Shown here: positions 10,926-23,500 of the stretch, piece after piece
Numbering within the stretch: position 1 is the first letter of the stretch
Layout: every line of letters begins with the position of its first letter
NCBI GenBank assembly: GCA_964057225.1
Contig: CAXKVF010000076.1
Coordinates: forward strand, 1 to 64,000
From: Auanema rhodensis
Lineage: Eukaryota > Nematoda > Chromadorea > Rhabditida > Rhabditidae
Direction: 5' to 3'
Length of the DNA stretch: 64,000 nt
Notes under the pieces: model-generated
Databases searched by the model: none
What the model was told of the DNA's origin: nothing
Seen by the model: the letters and a program-made list of their open reading frames with translations, nothing else
Program-made: the position numbers and the translations under genes

Positions 10926-11286
10926 TAAAAGGAAAATACTCAGATGTTTTCGAAAGCTGCTGATTCTTTCTAGACAAACAATGTTGTTTGGAATTGAGTT
11001 CCATGTATTGATGGCTCGATATTCGATGCCTTTTCTGGACTGAGTTTTCCTTAGATTAGGAAATTCAATAGTCCATGGATGCCGTCTAAGACTATGTGAG
11101 TGGTTTCTGAGTGAAAAAAGACTATCTGTAATAGTTGATTTAATTTGTTTGAAATAAAAAAGCAAATCAAAAATTTGTCTTCTGAAAGCTAGTTCTTCAC
11201 TCCCTAAGAAAGAGAGTTGATCTTTGTATTTTAAGTTCAAACCAGATCGCATGAAAACAGCACGCAAAAATTTTTTTTGTATTTTT
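10920..11286 (-). pseudogene. C-terminal remnant of non-LTR retrotransposon reverse transcriptase ORF
   Basis: An open frame reads on the minus strand from inside the satellite (an ATG at 11369-11367) to a TAA at 10922-10920, 149 codons in all. Residues 1-28 are antisense satellite; residues 29-149 come from the element. The element part starts at once with KIQKKFLR (29-36), then FRRQIFDLLFYFK (62-74), an S-R-K-G-I-E-Y-R-A-I-N-T-W-N-S-I-P stretch (111-127) and SFRKHL (138-143). This order (IQK-FLR, RR--DL--FYK, R---WN-IP, SF---L) is the conserved tail that follows the RT domain in CR1-, Jockey- and related LINE proteins. The catalytic RT core with its Y/F-x-D-D motif and the endonuclease domain are missing, so the remnant cannot act as a polymerase. 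There is no frameshift or internal stop in the retained part, suggesting a fairly recent insertion. The satellite-derived start is fortuitous; translation is not expected. Confidence 0.82.
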
Positions 11287-11291
11287 ACGTG
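11287..11291 (+). repeat. Target-site duplication, right copy (ACGTG)
   Basis: ACGTG adjoins the T-rich right edge of the insertion and continues as ATGTGCACTTGG, which is monomer position 37 onward. With the left copy it defines the insertion as 10421-11286. Confidence 0.85.
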
Positions 11292-12311
11292 ATGTGCACT
11301 TGGTATGTAACTCGCTTCACGTGAAAGATAAAGAGATGCGGTTTTCAAAATTAGATTCCCCATGTCCATATTAGTCTAAAAACAAATTTTTATTGATATT
11401 GGTTCATGGTAACCATGACTTTGAAATTTACGTGAACTTTAATTTATGCTAATTAAATGTACACGTGATGTGCACTTGGTATGTGACTCGCTTCACGTGA
11501 AAGATAAAGAGATGCGGTTTTCAAAATTAGATTCCCCATGTCCATATTAGTCTAAAAACAAATTTTTATTGATATTGGTTCATGGTAACCATGACTTTGA
11601 AATTTACGTGAACTTTAATTTATGCTAATTAAATGTACACGTGATGTGCACTTGGTATGTGACTCGCTTCACGTGAAAGATAAAGAGATGCGGTTTTCAA
11701 AATTAGATTCCCCATGTCCATATTAGTCTAAAAACAAATTTTTATTGATATTGGTTCATGGTAACCATGACTTTGAAATTTACGTGAACTTTAATTTATG
11801 CTAATTAAATGTACACGTGATGTGCACTTGGTATGTAACTCGCTTCACGTGAAAGATAAAGAGATGCGGTTTTCAAAATTAGATTCCCCATGTCCATATT
11901 AGTCTAAAAACAAATTTTTATTGATATTGGTTAATGGTAACCATGACTTTGAAATTTACGTGAACTTTAATTTATGCTAATTAAATGTACACGTGATGTG
12001 CACTTGGTATGTAACTCGCTTCACGTGAAAGATAAAGAGATGCGGTTTTCAAAATTAGATTCCCCATGTCCATATTAGTCTAAAAACAAATTTTTATTGA
12101 TATTGGTTCATGGTAACCATGACTTTGAAATTTACGTGAACTTTAATTTATGCTAATTAAATGTACACGTGATGTGCACTTGGTATGTAACTCGCTTCAC
12201 GTGAAAGATAAAGAGATGCGGTTTTCAAAATTAGATTCCCCATGTCCATATTAGTCTAAAAACAAATTTTTATTGATATTGGTTCATGGTAACCATGACT
12301 TTGAAATTTAC

Positions 12312-15300
12312 GTGAACTTTAATTTATGCTAATTAAATGTACACGTGATGTGCACTTGGTATGTAACTCGCTTCACGTGAAAGATAAAGAGATGCGGTTT
12401 TCAACATTAGATTCCCCATGTCCATATTAGTCTAAAAACAAATTTTTATTGATATTGGTTCATGGTAACCATGACTTTGAAATTTACGTGAACTTTAATT
12501 TATGCTAATTAAATGTACACGTGATGTGCACTTGGTATGTAACTCGCTTCACGTGAAAGATAAAGAGATGCGGTTTTCAAAATTAGATTCCCCATGTCCA
12601 TATTAGTCTAAAAACAAATTTTTATTGATATTGGTTCATGGTAACCATGACTTTGAAATTTACGTGAACTTTAATTTATGCTAATTAAATGTACACGTGA
12701 TGTGCACTTGGTATGTAACTCGCTTCACGTGAAAGATAAAGAGATGCGGTTTTCAAAATTAGATTCCCCATGTCCATATTAGTCTAAAAACAAATTTTTA
12801 TTGATATTGGTTCATGGTAACCATGACTTTGAAATTTACGTGAACTTTAATTTATGCTAATTAAATGTACACGTGATGTGCACTTGGTATGTGACTCGCT
12901 TCACGTGAAAGATAAAGAGATGCGGTTTTCAAAATTAGATTCCCCATGTCCATATTAGTCTAAAAACAAATTTTTATTGATATTGGTTAATGGTAACCAT
13001 GACTTTGAAATTTACGTGAACTTTAATTTATGCTAATTAAATGTACACGTGATGTGCACTTGGTATGTAACTCGCTTCACGTGAAAGATAAAGAGATGCG
13101 GTTTTCAAAATTAGATTCCCCATGTCCATATTAGTCTAAAAACAAATTTTTATTGATATTGGTTCATGGTAACCATGACTTTGAAATTTACGTGAACTTT
13201 AATTTATGCTAATTAAATGTACACGTGATGTGCACTTGGTATGTAACTCGCTTCACGTGAAAGATAAAGAGATGCGGTTTTCAAAATTAGATTCCCCATG
13301 TCCATATTAGTCTAAAAACAAATTTTTATTGATATTGGTTCATGGTAACCATGACTTTGAAATTTACGTGAACTTTAATTTATGCTAATTAAATGTACAC
13401 GTGATGTGCACTTGGTATGTAACTCGCTTCACGTGAAAGATAAAGAGATGCGGTTTTCAAAATTAGATTCCCCATGTCCATATTAGTCTAAAAACAAATT
13501 TTTATTGATATTGGTTCATGGTAACCATGACTTTGAAATTTACGTGAACTTTAATTTATGCTAATTAAATGTACACGTGATGTGCACTTGGTATGTAACT
13601 CGCTTCACGTGAAAGATAAAGAGATGCGGTTTTCAAAATTAGATTCCCCATGTCCATATTAGTCTAAAAACAAATTTTTATTGATATTGGTTAATGGTAA
13701 CCATGACTTTGAAATTTACGTGAACTTTAATTTATGCTAATTAAATGTACACGTGATGTGCACTTGGTATGTAACTCGCTTCACGTGAAAGATAAAGAGA
13801 TGCGGTTTTCAAAATTAGATTCCCCATGTCCATATTAGTCTAAAAACAAATTTTTATTGATATTGGTTCATGGTAACCATGACTTTGAAATTTACGTGAA
13901 CTTTAATTTATGCTAATTAAATGTACACGTGATGTGCACTTGGTATGTAACTCGCTTCACGTGAAAGATAAAGAGATGCGGTTTTCAAAATTAGATTCCC
14001 CATGTCCATATTAGTCTAAAAACAAATTTTTATTGATATTGGTTCATGGTAACCATGACTTTGAAATTTACGTGAACTTTAATTTATGCTAATTAAATGT
14101 ACACGTGATGTGCACTTGGTATGTAACTCGCTTCACGTGAAAGATAAAGAGATGCGGTTTTCAAAATTAGATTCCCCATGTCCATATTAGTCTAAAAACA
14201 AATTTTTATTGATATTGGTTCATGGTAACCATGACTTTGAAATTTACGTGAACTTTAATTTATGCTAATTAAATGTACACGTGATGTGCACTTGGTATGT
14301 AACTCGCTTCACGTGAAAGATAAAGAGATGCGGTTTTCAAAATTAGATTCCCCATGTCCATATTAGTCTAAAAACAAATTTTTATTGATATTGGTTAATG
14401 GTAACCATGACTTTGAAATTTACGTGAACTTTAATTTATGCTAATTAAATGTACACGTGATGTGCACTTGGTATGTAACTCGCTTCACGTGAAAGATAAA
14501 GAGATGCGGTTTTCAAAATTAGATTCCCCATGTCCATATTAGTCTAAAAACAAATTTTTATTGATATTGGTTCATGGTAACCATGACTTTGAAATTTACG
14601 TGAACTTTAATTTATGCTAATTAAATGTACACGTGATGTGCACTTGGTATGTGACTCGCTTCACGTGAAAGATAAAGAGATGCGGTTTTCAAAATTAGAT
14701 TCCCCATGTCCATATTAGTCTAAAAACAAATTTTTATTGATATTGGTTAATGGTAACCATGACTTTGAAATTTACGTGAACTTTAATTTATGCTAATTAA
14801 ATGTACACGTGATGTGCACTTGGTATGTAACTCGCTTCACGTGAAAGATAAAGAGATGCGGTTTTCAAAATTAGATTCCCCATGTCCATATTAGTCTAAA
14901 AACAAATTTTTATTGATATTGGTTCATGGTAACCATGACTTTGAAATTTACGTGAACTTTAATTTATGCTAATTAAATGTACACGTGATGTGCACTTGGT
15001 ATGTAACTCGCTTCACGTGAAAGATAAAGAGATGCGGTTTTCAAAATTAGATTCCCCATGTCCATATTAGTCTAAAAACAAATTTTTATTGATATTGGTT
15101 CATGGTAACCATGACTTTGAAATTTACGTGAACTTTAATTTATGCTAATTAAATGTACACGTGATGTGCACTTGGTATGTAACTCGCTTCACGTGAAAGA
15201 TAAAGAGATGCGGTTTTCAAAATTAGATTCCCCATGTCCATATTAGTCTAAAAACAAATTTTTATTGATATTGGTTCATGGTAACCATGACTTTGAAATT

Positions 15301-17591
15301 TACGTGAACTTTAATTTATGCTAATTAAATGTACACGTGATGTGCACTTGGTATGTAACTCGCTTCACGTGAAAGATAAAGAGATGCGGTTTTCAACATT
15401 AGATTCCCCATGTCCATATTAGTCTAAAAACAAATTTTTATTGATATTGGTTCATGGTAACCATGACTTTGAAATTTACGTGAACTTTAATTTATGCTAA
15501 TTAAATGTACACGTGATGTGCACTTGGTATGTAACTCGCTTCACGTGAAGGATAAAGAGATGCGGTTTTCAAAATTAGATTCCCCATGTCCATATTAGTC
15601 TAAAAACAAATTTTTATTGATATTGGTTCATGGTAACCATGACTTTGAAATTTACGTGAACTTTAATTTATGCTAATTAAATGTACACGTGATGTGCACT
15701 TGGTATGTAACTCGCTTCACGTGAAAGATAAAGAGATGCGGTTTTCAAAATTAGATTCCCCATGTCCATATTAGTCTAAAAACAAATTTTTATTGATATT
15801 GGTTCATGGTAACCATGACTTTGAAATTTACGTGAACTTTAATTTATGCTAATTAAATGTACACGTGATGTGCACTTGGTATGTGACTCGCTTCACGTGA
15901 AAGATAAAGAGATGCGGTTTTCAAAATTAGATTCCCCATGTCCATATTAGTCTAAAAACAAATTTTTATTGATATTGGTTAATGGTAACCATGACTTTGA
16001 AATTTACGTGAACTTTAATTTATGCTAATTAAATGTACACGTGATGTGCACTTGGTATGTAACTCGCTTCACGTGAAAGATAAAGAGATGCGGTTTTCAA
16101 AATTAGATTCCCCATGTCCATATTAGTCTAAAAACAAATTTTTATTGATATTGGTTCATGGTAACCATGACTTTGAAATTTACGTGAACTTTAATTTATG
16201 CTAATTAAATGTACACGTGATGTGCACTTGGTATGTAACTCGCTTCACGTGAAAGATAAAGAGATGCGGTTTTCAAAATTAGATTCCCCATGTCCATATT
16301 AGTCTAAAAACAAATTTTTATTGATATTGGTTCATGGTAACCATGACTTTGAAATTTACGTGAACTTTAATTTATGCTAATTAAATGTACACGTGATGTG
16401 CACTTGGTATGTAACTCGCTTCACGTGAAAGATAAAGAGATGCGGTTTTCAAAATTAGATTCCCCATGTCCATATTAGTCTAAAAACAAATTTTTATTGA
16501 TATTGGTTCATGGTAACCATGACTTTGAAATTTACGTGAACTTTAATTTATGCTAATTAAATGTACACGTGATGTGCACTTGGTATGTAACTCGCTTCAC
16601 GTGAAAGATAAAGAGATGCGGTTTTCAAAATTAGATTCCCCATGTCCATATTAGTCTAAAAACAAATTTTTATTGATATTGGTTAATGGTAACCATGACT
16701 TTGAAATTTACGTGAACTTTAATTTATGCTAATTAAATGTACACGTGATGTGCACTTGGTATGTAACTCGCTTCACGTGAAAGATAAAGAGATGCGGTTT
16801 TCAAAATTAGATTCCCCATGTCCATATTAGTCTAAAAACAAATTTTTATTGATATTGGTTCATGGTAACCATGACTTTGAAATTTACGTGAACTTTAATT
16901 TATGCTAATTAAATGTACACGTGATGTGCACTTGGTATGTAACTCGCTTCACGTGAAAGATAAAGAGATGCGGTTTTCAAAATTAGATTCCCCATGTCCA
17001 TATTAGTCTAAAAACAAATTTTTATTGATATTGGTTCATGGTAACCATGACTTTGAAATTTACGTGAACTTTAATTTATGCTAATTAAATGTACACGTGA
17101 TGTGCACTTGGTATGTAACTCGCTTCACGTGAAAGATAAAGAGATGCGGTTTTCAAAATTAGATTCCCCATGTCCATATTAGTCTAAAAACAAATTTTTA
17201 TTGATATTGGTTCATGGTAACCATGACTTTGAAATTTACGTGAACTTTAATTTATGCTAATTAAATGTACACGTGATGTGCACTTGGTATGTAACTCGCT
17301 TCACGTGAAAGATAAAGAGATGCGGTTTTCAAAATTAGATTCCCCATGTCCATATTAGTCTAAAAACAAATTTTTATTGATATTGGTTAATGGTAACCAT
17401 GACTTTGAAATTTACGTGAACTTTAATTTATGCTAATTAAATGTACACGTGATGTGCACTTGGTATGTAACTCGCTTCACGTGAAAGATAAAGAGATGCG
17501 GTTTTCAAAATTAGATTCCCCATGTCCATATTAGTCTAAAAACAAATTTTTATTGATATTGGTTCATGGTAACCATGACTTTGAAATTTAC
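12312..17591 (+). repeat. 17-monomer-spaced duplicated block with internal 4-monomer (704-bp) repeat
   Basis: An AACATT unit (12312 and 15304), two plain units, a unit carrying both GTGACTCGC and GGTTAAT (12840 and 15832), then GGTTAAT units every fourth monomer (13544, 14248 and 16536, 17240) appear in the same order 2992 bp apart. The match spans about 13 units (12312-14599 against 15304-17591). Within each copy the 704-bp step is exact. A third GTGACTCGC+GGTTAAT unit at 14600 begins another partial start of the pattern. A private change (GTGAAGGATA, unit 15480) marks the second copy. Confidence 0.8.
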
Positions 17592-20583
17592 GTGAACTTT
17601 AATTTATGCTAATTAAATGTACACGTGATGTGCACTTGGTATGTAACTCGCTTCACGTGAAAGATAAAGAGATGCGGTTTTCAAAATTAGATTCCCCATG
17701 TCCATATTAGTCTAAAAACAAATTTTTATTGATATTGGTTCATGGTAACCATGACTTTGAAATTTACGTGAACTTTAATTTATGCTAATTAAATGTACAC
17801 GTGATGTGCACTTGGTATGTAACTCGCTTCACGTGAAAGATAAAGAGATGCGGTTTTCAAAATTAGATTCCCCATGTCCATATTAGTCTAAAAACAAATT
17901 TTTATTGATATTGGTTCATGGTAACCATGACTTTGAAATTTACGTGAACTTTAATTTATGCTAATTAAATGTACACGTGATGTGCACTTGGTATGTAACT
18001 CGCTTCACGTGAAAGATAAAGAGATGCGGTTTTCAAAATTAGATTCTTCATGTCCATATTAGTCTAAAAACAAATTTTTATTGATATTGCTTCATGGTAA
18101 CCATGACTTTGAAATTTACGTGAACTTTAATTTATGCTAATTAAATGTACACGTGATGTGCACTTGGTATGTAACTCGCTTCACGTGAAAGATAAAGAGA
18201 TGCGGTTTTCAAAATTAGATTCCCCATGTCCATATTAGTCTAAAAACAAATTTTTATTGATATTTGTGCATGGTAACCATGACTTTGAAATTTACGTGAA
18301 CTTTAATTTATGCTAATTAAATGTACACGTGATGTGCACTTGGTATGTAACTCGCTTCACGTGAAAGATAAAGAGATGCGGTTTTCAAAATTAGATTCCC
18401 CATGTCCATATTAGTCTAAAAACAAATTTTTATTGATATTAGTTCATGGTAACCATGACTTTGAAATTTACGTGAACTTTAATTTATGCTAATTAAATGT
18501 ACACGTGATGTGCACTTGGTATGTAACTCGCTTCACGTGAAAGATAAAGAGATGCGGTTTTCAAAATTAGATTCCCCATGTCCATATTAGTCTAAAAACA
18601 AATTTTTATTGATATTGGTTCATGGTAACCATGACTTTGAAATTTACGTGAACTTTAATTTATGCTAATTAAATGTACACGTGATGTGCACTTGGTATGT
18701 AACTCGCTTCACGTGAAAGATAAAGAGATGCGGTTTTCAAAATTAGATTCCCCATGTCCATATTAGTCTAAAAACAAATTTTTATTGATATTGGTTCATG
18801 GTAACCATGACTTTGAAATTTACGTGAACTTTAATTTATGCTAATTAAATGTACACGTGATGTGCACTTGGTATGTAACTCGCTTCACGTGAAAGATAAA
18901 GAGATGCGGTTTTCAAAATTAGATTCCCCATGTCCATATTAGTCTAAAAACAAATTTTTATTGATATTGGTTAATGGTAACCATGACTTTGAAATTTACG
19001 TGAACTTTAATTTATGCTAATTAAATGTACACGTGATGTGCACTTGGTATGTAACTCGCTTCACGTGAAAGATAAAGAGATGCGGTTTTCAAAATTAGAT
19101 TCCCCATGTCCATATTAGTCTAAAAACAAATTTTTATTGATATTGGTTCATGGTAACCATGACTTTGAAATTTACGTGAACTTTAATTTATGCTAATTAA
19201 ATGTACACGTGATGTGCACTTGGTATGTAACTCGCTTCACGTGAAAGATAAAGAGATGCGGTTTTCAAAATTAGATTCCCCATGTCCATATTAGTCTAAA
19301 AACAAATTTTTATTGATATTGGTTCATGGTAACCATGACTTTGAAATTTACGTGAACTTTAATTTATGCTAATTAAATGTACACGTGATGTGCACTTGGT
19401 ATGTAACTCGCTTCACGTGAAAGATAAAGAGATGCGGTTTTCAAAATTAGATTCCCCATGTCCATATTAGTCTAAAAACAAATTTTTATTGATATTGGTT
19501 CATGGTAACCATGACTTTGAAATTTACGTGAACTTTAATTTATGCTAATTAAATGTACACGTGATGTGCACTTGGTATGTAACTCGCTTCACGTGAAAGA
19601 TAAAGAGATGCGGTTTTCAAAATTAGATTCCCCATGTCCATATTAGTCTAAAAACAAATTTTTATTGATATTGGTTAATGGTAACCATGACTTTGAAATT
19701 TACGTGAACTTTTATTTATGCTAATTAAATGTACACGTGATGTGCACTTGGTATGTAACTCGCTTCACGTTAAAGATAAAGAGATGTGGTTTTCAAAATT
19801 AGATTCCCCATGTCCATATTAGTCTAAAAACAAATTTTTATTGATATTGCTTCATGGTAACCATGACTTTGAAATTTACGTGAACTTTAATTTATGCTAA
19901 TTAAATGTACACGTGATGTGCACTTGGTATGTAACTCGCTTCACGTGAAAGATAAAGAGATGCGGTTTTCAAAATTAGATTCCCCATGTCCATATTAGTC
20001 TAAAAACAAATTTTTATTGATATTGGTTCATGGTAACCATGACTTTGAAATTTACGTGAACTTTAATTTATGCTAATTAAATGTACACGTGATGTGCACT
20101 TGGTATGTAACTCGCTTCACGTGAAAGATAAAGAGATGCGGTTTTCAAAATTAGATTCTCCATGTCCATATTAGTCTAAAAACAAATTTTTATTGATATT
20201 GCTTCATGGTAACCATGACTTTGAAATTTACGTGAACTTTAATTTATGCTAATTAAATGTACACGTGATGTGCACTTGGTATGTAACTCGCTTCACGTGA
20301 AAGATAAAGAGATGCGGTTTTCAAAATTAGATTCCCCATGTCCATATTAGTCTAAAAACAAATTTTTATTGATATTGGTTCATGGTAACCATGACTTTGA
20401 AATTTACGTGAACTTTAATTTATGCTAATTAAATGTACACGTGATGTGCACTTGGTATGTAACTCGCTTCACGTGAAAGATAAAGAGATGCGGTTTTCAA
20501 AATTAGATTCCCCATGTCCATATTAGTCTAAAAACAAATTTTTATTGATATTGGTTCATGGTAACCATGACTTTGAAATTTAC

Positions 20584-23500
20584 GTGAACTTTAATTTATG
20601 CTAATTAAATGTACACGTGATGTGCACTTGGTATGTAACTCGCTTCACGTGAAAGATAAAGAGATGCGGTTTTCAACATTAGATTCCCCATGTCCATATT
20701 AGTCTAAAAACAAATTTTTATTGATATTGGTTCATGGTAACCATGACTTTGAAATTTACGTGAACTTTAATTTATGCTAATTAAATGTACACGTGATGTG
20801 CACTTGGTATGTAACTCGCTTCACGTGAAAGATAAAGAGATGCGGTTTTCAAAATTAGATTCCCCATGTCCATATTAGTCTAAAAACAAATTTTTATTGA
20901 TATTAGTTCATGGTAACCATGACTTTGAAATTTACGTGAACTTTAATTTATGCTAATTAAATGTACACGTGATGTGCACTTGGTATGTAACTCGCTTCAC
21001 GTGAAAGATAAAGAGATGCGGTTTTCAAAATTAGATTCCCCATGTCCATATTAGTCTAAAAACAAATTTTTATTGATATTGGTTCATGGTAACCATGACT
21101 TTGAAATTTACGTGAACTTTAATTTATGCTAATTAAATGTACACGTGATGTGCACTTGGTATGTAACTCGCTTCACGTGAAAGATAAAGAGATATGGTTT
21201 TCAAAATTAGATTCCCCATGTCCATATTAGTCTAAAAACAAATTTTTATTGATATTGCTTCATGGTAACCATGACTTTGAAATTTACGTGAACTTTAATT
21301 TATGCTAATTAAATGTACACGTGATGTGCACTTGGTATGTAACTCGCTTCACGTGAAAGATAAAGAGATGCGGTTTTCAAAATTAGATTCTCCATGTCCA
21401 TATTAGTCTAAAAACAAATTTTTATTGATATTGCTTCATGGTAACCATGACTTTGAAATTTACGTGAACTTTAATTTATGCTAATTAATTGTACACGTGA
21501 TGTGCACTTGGTATGTAACTCGCTTCACGTGAAAGATAAAGAGATGCGGTTTTCAAAATTAGATTCCCCATGTCCATATTAGTCTAAAAACAAATTTTTA
21601 TTGATATTGGTGCATGGTAACCATGACTTTGAAATTTACGTGAACTTTAATTTATGCTAATTAAATGTACACGTGATGTGCACTTGGTATGTAACTCGCT
21701 TCACGTGAAAGATAAAGAGATGCGGTTTTCAAAATTAGATTCCCCATGTCCATATTAGTCTAAAAACAAATTTTTATTGATATTGCTTCATGGTAACCAT
21801 GACTTTGAAATTTACGTGAACTTTAATTTATGCTAATTAAATGTACACGTGATGTGCACTTGGTATGTAACTCGCTTCACGTGAAAGATAAAGAGATGCG
21901 GTTTTCAAAATTAGATTCCCCATGTCCATATTAGTCTAAAAACAAATTTTTATTGATATTGGTTCATGGTAACCATGACTTTGAAATTTACGTGAACTTT
22001 AATTTATGCTAATTAAATGTACACGTGATGTGCACTTGGTATGTAACTCGCTTCACGTGAAAGATAAAGAGATGCGGTTTTCAAAATTAGATTCTCCATG
22101 TCCATATTAGTCTAAAAACAAATTTTTATTGATATTGGTTCATGGTAACCATGACTTTGAAATTTACGTGAACTTTAATTTATGCTAATTAAATGTACAC
22201 GTGATGTGCACTTGGTATGTAACTCGCTTCACGTGAAAGATAAAGAGATGCGGTTTTCAAAATTAGATTCCCCATGTCCATATTAGTCTAAAAACAAATT
22301 TTTATTGATATTGGTGCATGGTAACCATGACTTTGAAATTTACGTGAACTTTAATTTATGCTAATTAAATGTACACGTGATGTGCACTTGGTATGTAACT
22401 CGCTTCACGTGAAAGATAAAGAGATGTGGTTTTCAAAATTAGATTCCCCATGTCCATATTAGTCTAAAAACAAATTTTTATTGATATTGGTTCATGGTAA
22501 CCATGACTTTGAAATTTACGTGAACTTTAATTTATGCTAATTAAATGTACACGTGATGTGCACTTGGTATGTAACTCGCTTCACGTGAAAGATGAAGAGA
22601 TGCGGTTTTCAAAATTAGATTCCCCATGTCCATATTAGTCTAAAAACAAATTTTTATTGATATTGGTTCATGGTAACCATGACTTTGAAATTTACGTGAA
22701 CTTTAATTTATGCTAATTAAATGTACACGTGATGTGCACTTGGTATGTAACTCGCTTCACGTGAAAGATAAAGAGATGCGGTTTTCAAAATTAGATTCCC
22801 CATGTCCATATTAGTCTAAAAACAAATTTTTATTGATATTGGTGAATGGTAACCATGACTTTGAAATTTACGTGAACTTTAATTTATGCTAATTAAATGT
22901 ACACGTGATGTGCACTTGGTATGTAACTCGCTTCACGAGAAAGATAAAGAGATGCGGTTTTCAAAATTAGATTCCCCATGTCCATATTAGTCTAAAAACA
23001 AATTTTTATTGATATTAGTTCATGGTAACCATGACTTTGAAATTTACGTGAACTTTAATTTATGCTAATTAAATGTACACGTGATGTGCACTTGGTATGT
23101 AACTCGCTTCACGTGAAAGATAAAGAGATGCGGTTTTCAAAATTAGATTCCCCATGTCCATATTAGTCTAAAAACAAATTTTTATTGATATTGGTTCATG
23201 GTAACCATGACTTTGAAATTTACGTGAACTTTAATTTATGCTAATTAAATGTACACGTGATGTGCACTTGGTATGTAACTCGCTTCACGTGAAAGATAAA
23301 GAGATGTGGTTTTCAAAATTAGATTCCCCATGTCCATATTAGTCTAAAAACAAATTTTTATTGATATTGCTTCATGGTAACCATGACTTTGAAATTTACG
23401 TGAACTTTAATTTATGCTAATTAAATGTACACGTGATGTGCACTTGGTATGTAACTCGCTTCACGTGAAAGATAAAGAGATGCGGTTTTCAACATTAGAT

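Larger units (their letters stand above)
10421..11286 (-). mobile_element. 5'-truncated non-LTR (LINE-type) retrotransposon, probably CR1/Jockey group
   Basis: An 866-bp segment unrelated to the satellite splits one monomer. Removing it with one copy of the flanking ACGTG restores exact 176-bp phase, so this is a simple insertion with a 5-bp target-site duplication. On the minus strand it opens directly inside a reading frame (5' truncation, the usual product of incomplete target-primed reverse transcription), keeps ~121 codons of reverse-transcriptase C-terminal tail, then a stop and ~500 bp of 3' region, and ends 8 bases after AATAAA. No LTRs or terminal inverted repeats are present, and there is no poly(A) or microsatellite tail, unlike Jockey/L1 (A-rich) or most CR1 (short repeat) ends. 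Group assignment rests on protein motifs judged by eye. It is the only copy in the window, so it has not been carried along by the array amplifications seen here. Confidence 0.88.

Noticed and set aside
10819-11004. 61-codon minus-strand open frame with a possible membrane segment
   Set aside because: It overlaps the RT remnant out of frame and runs into the 3' region; the RT frame is the one with family motifs.
11270-11291. A/T-rich right edge of the insertion as a poly(A) tail of a plus-strand element
   Set aside because: The run is mixed T and A, is read through in frame by the RT-tail coding sequence on the minus strand (KIQKKF), and the element's coding direction places the 3' end at 10421.
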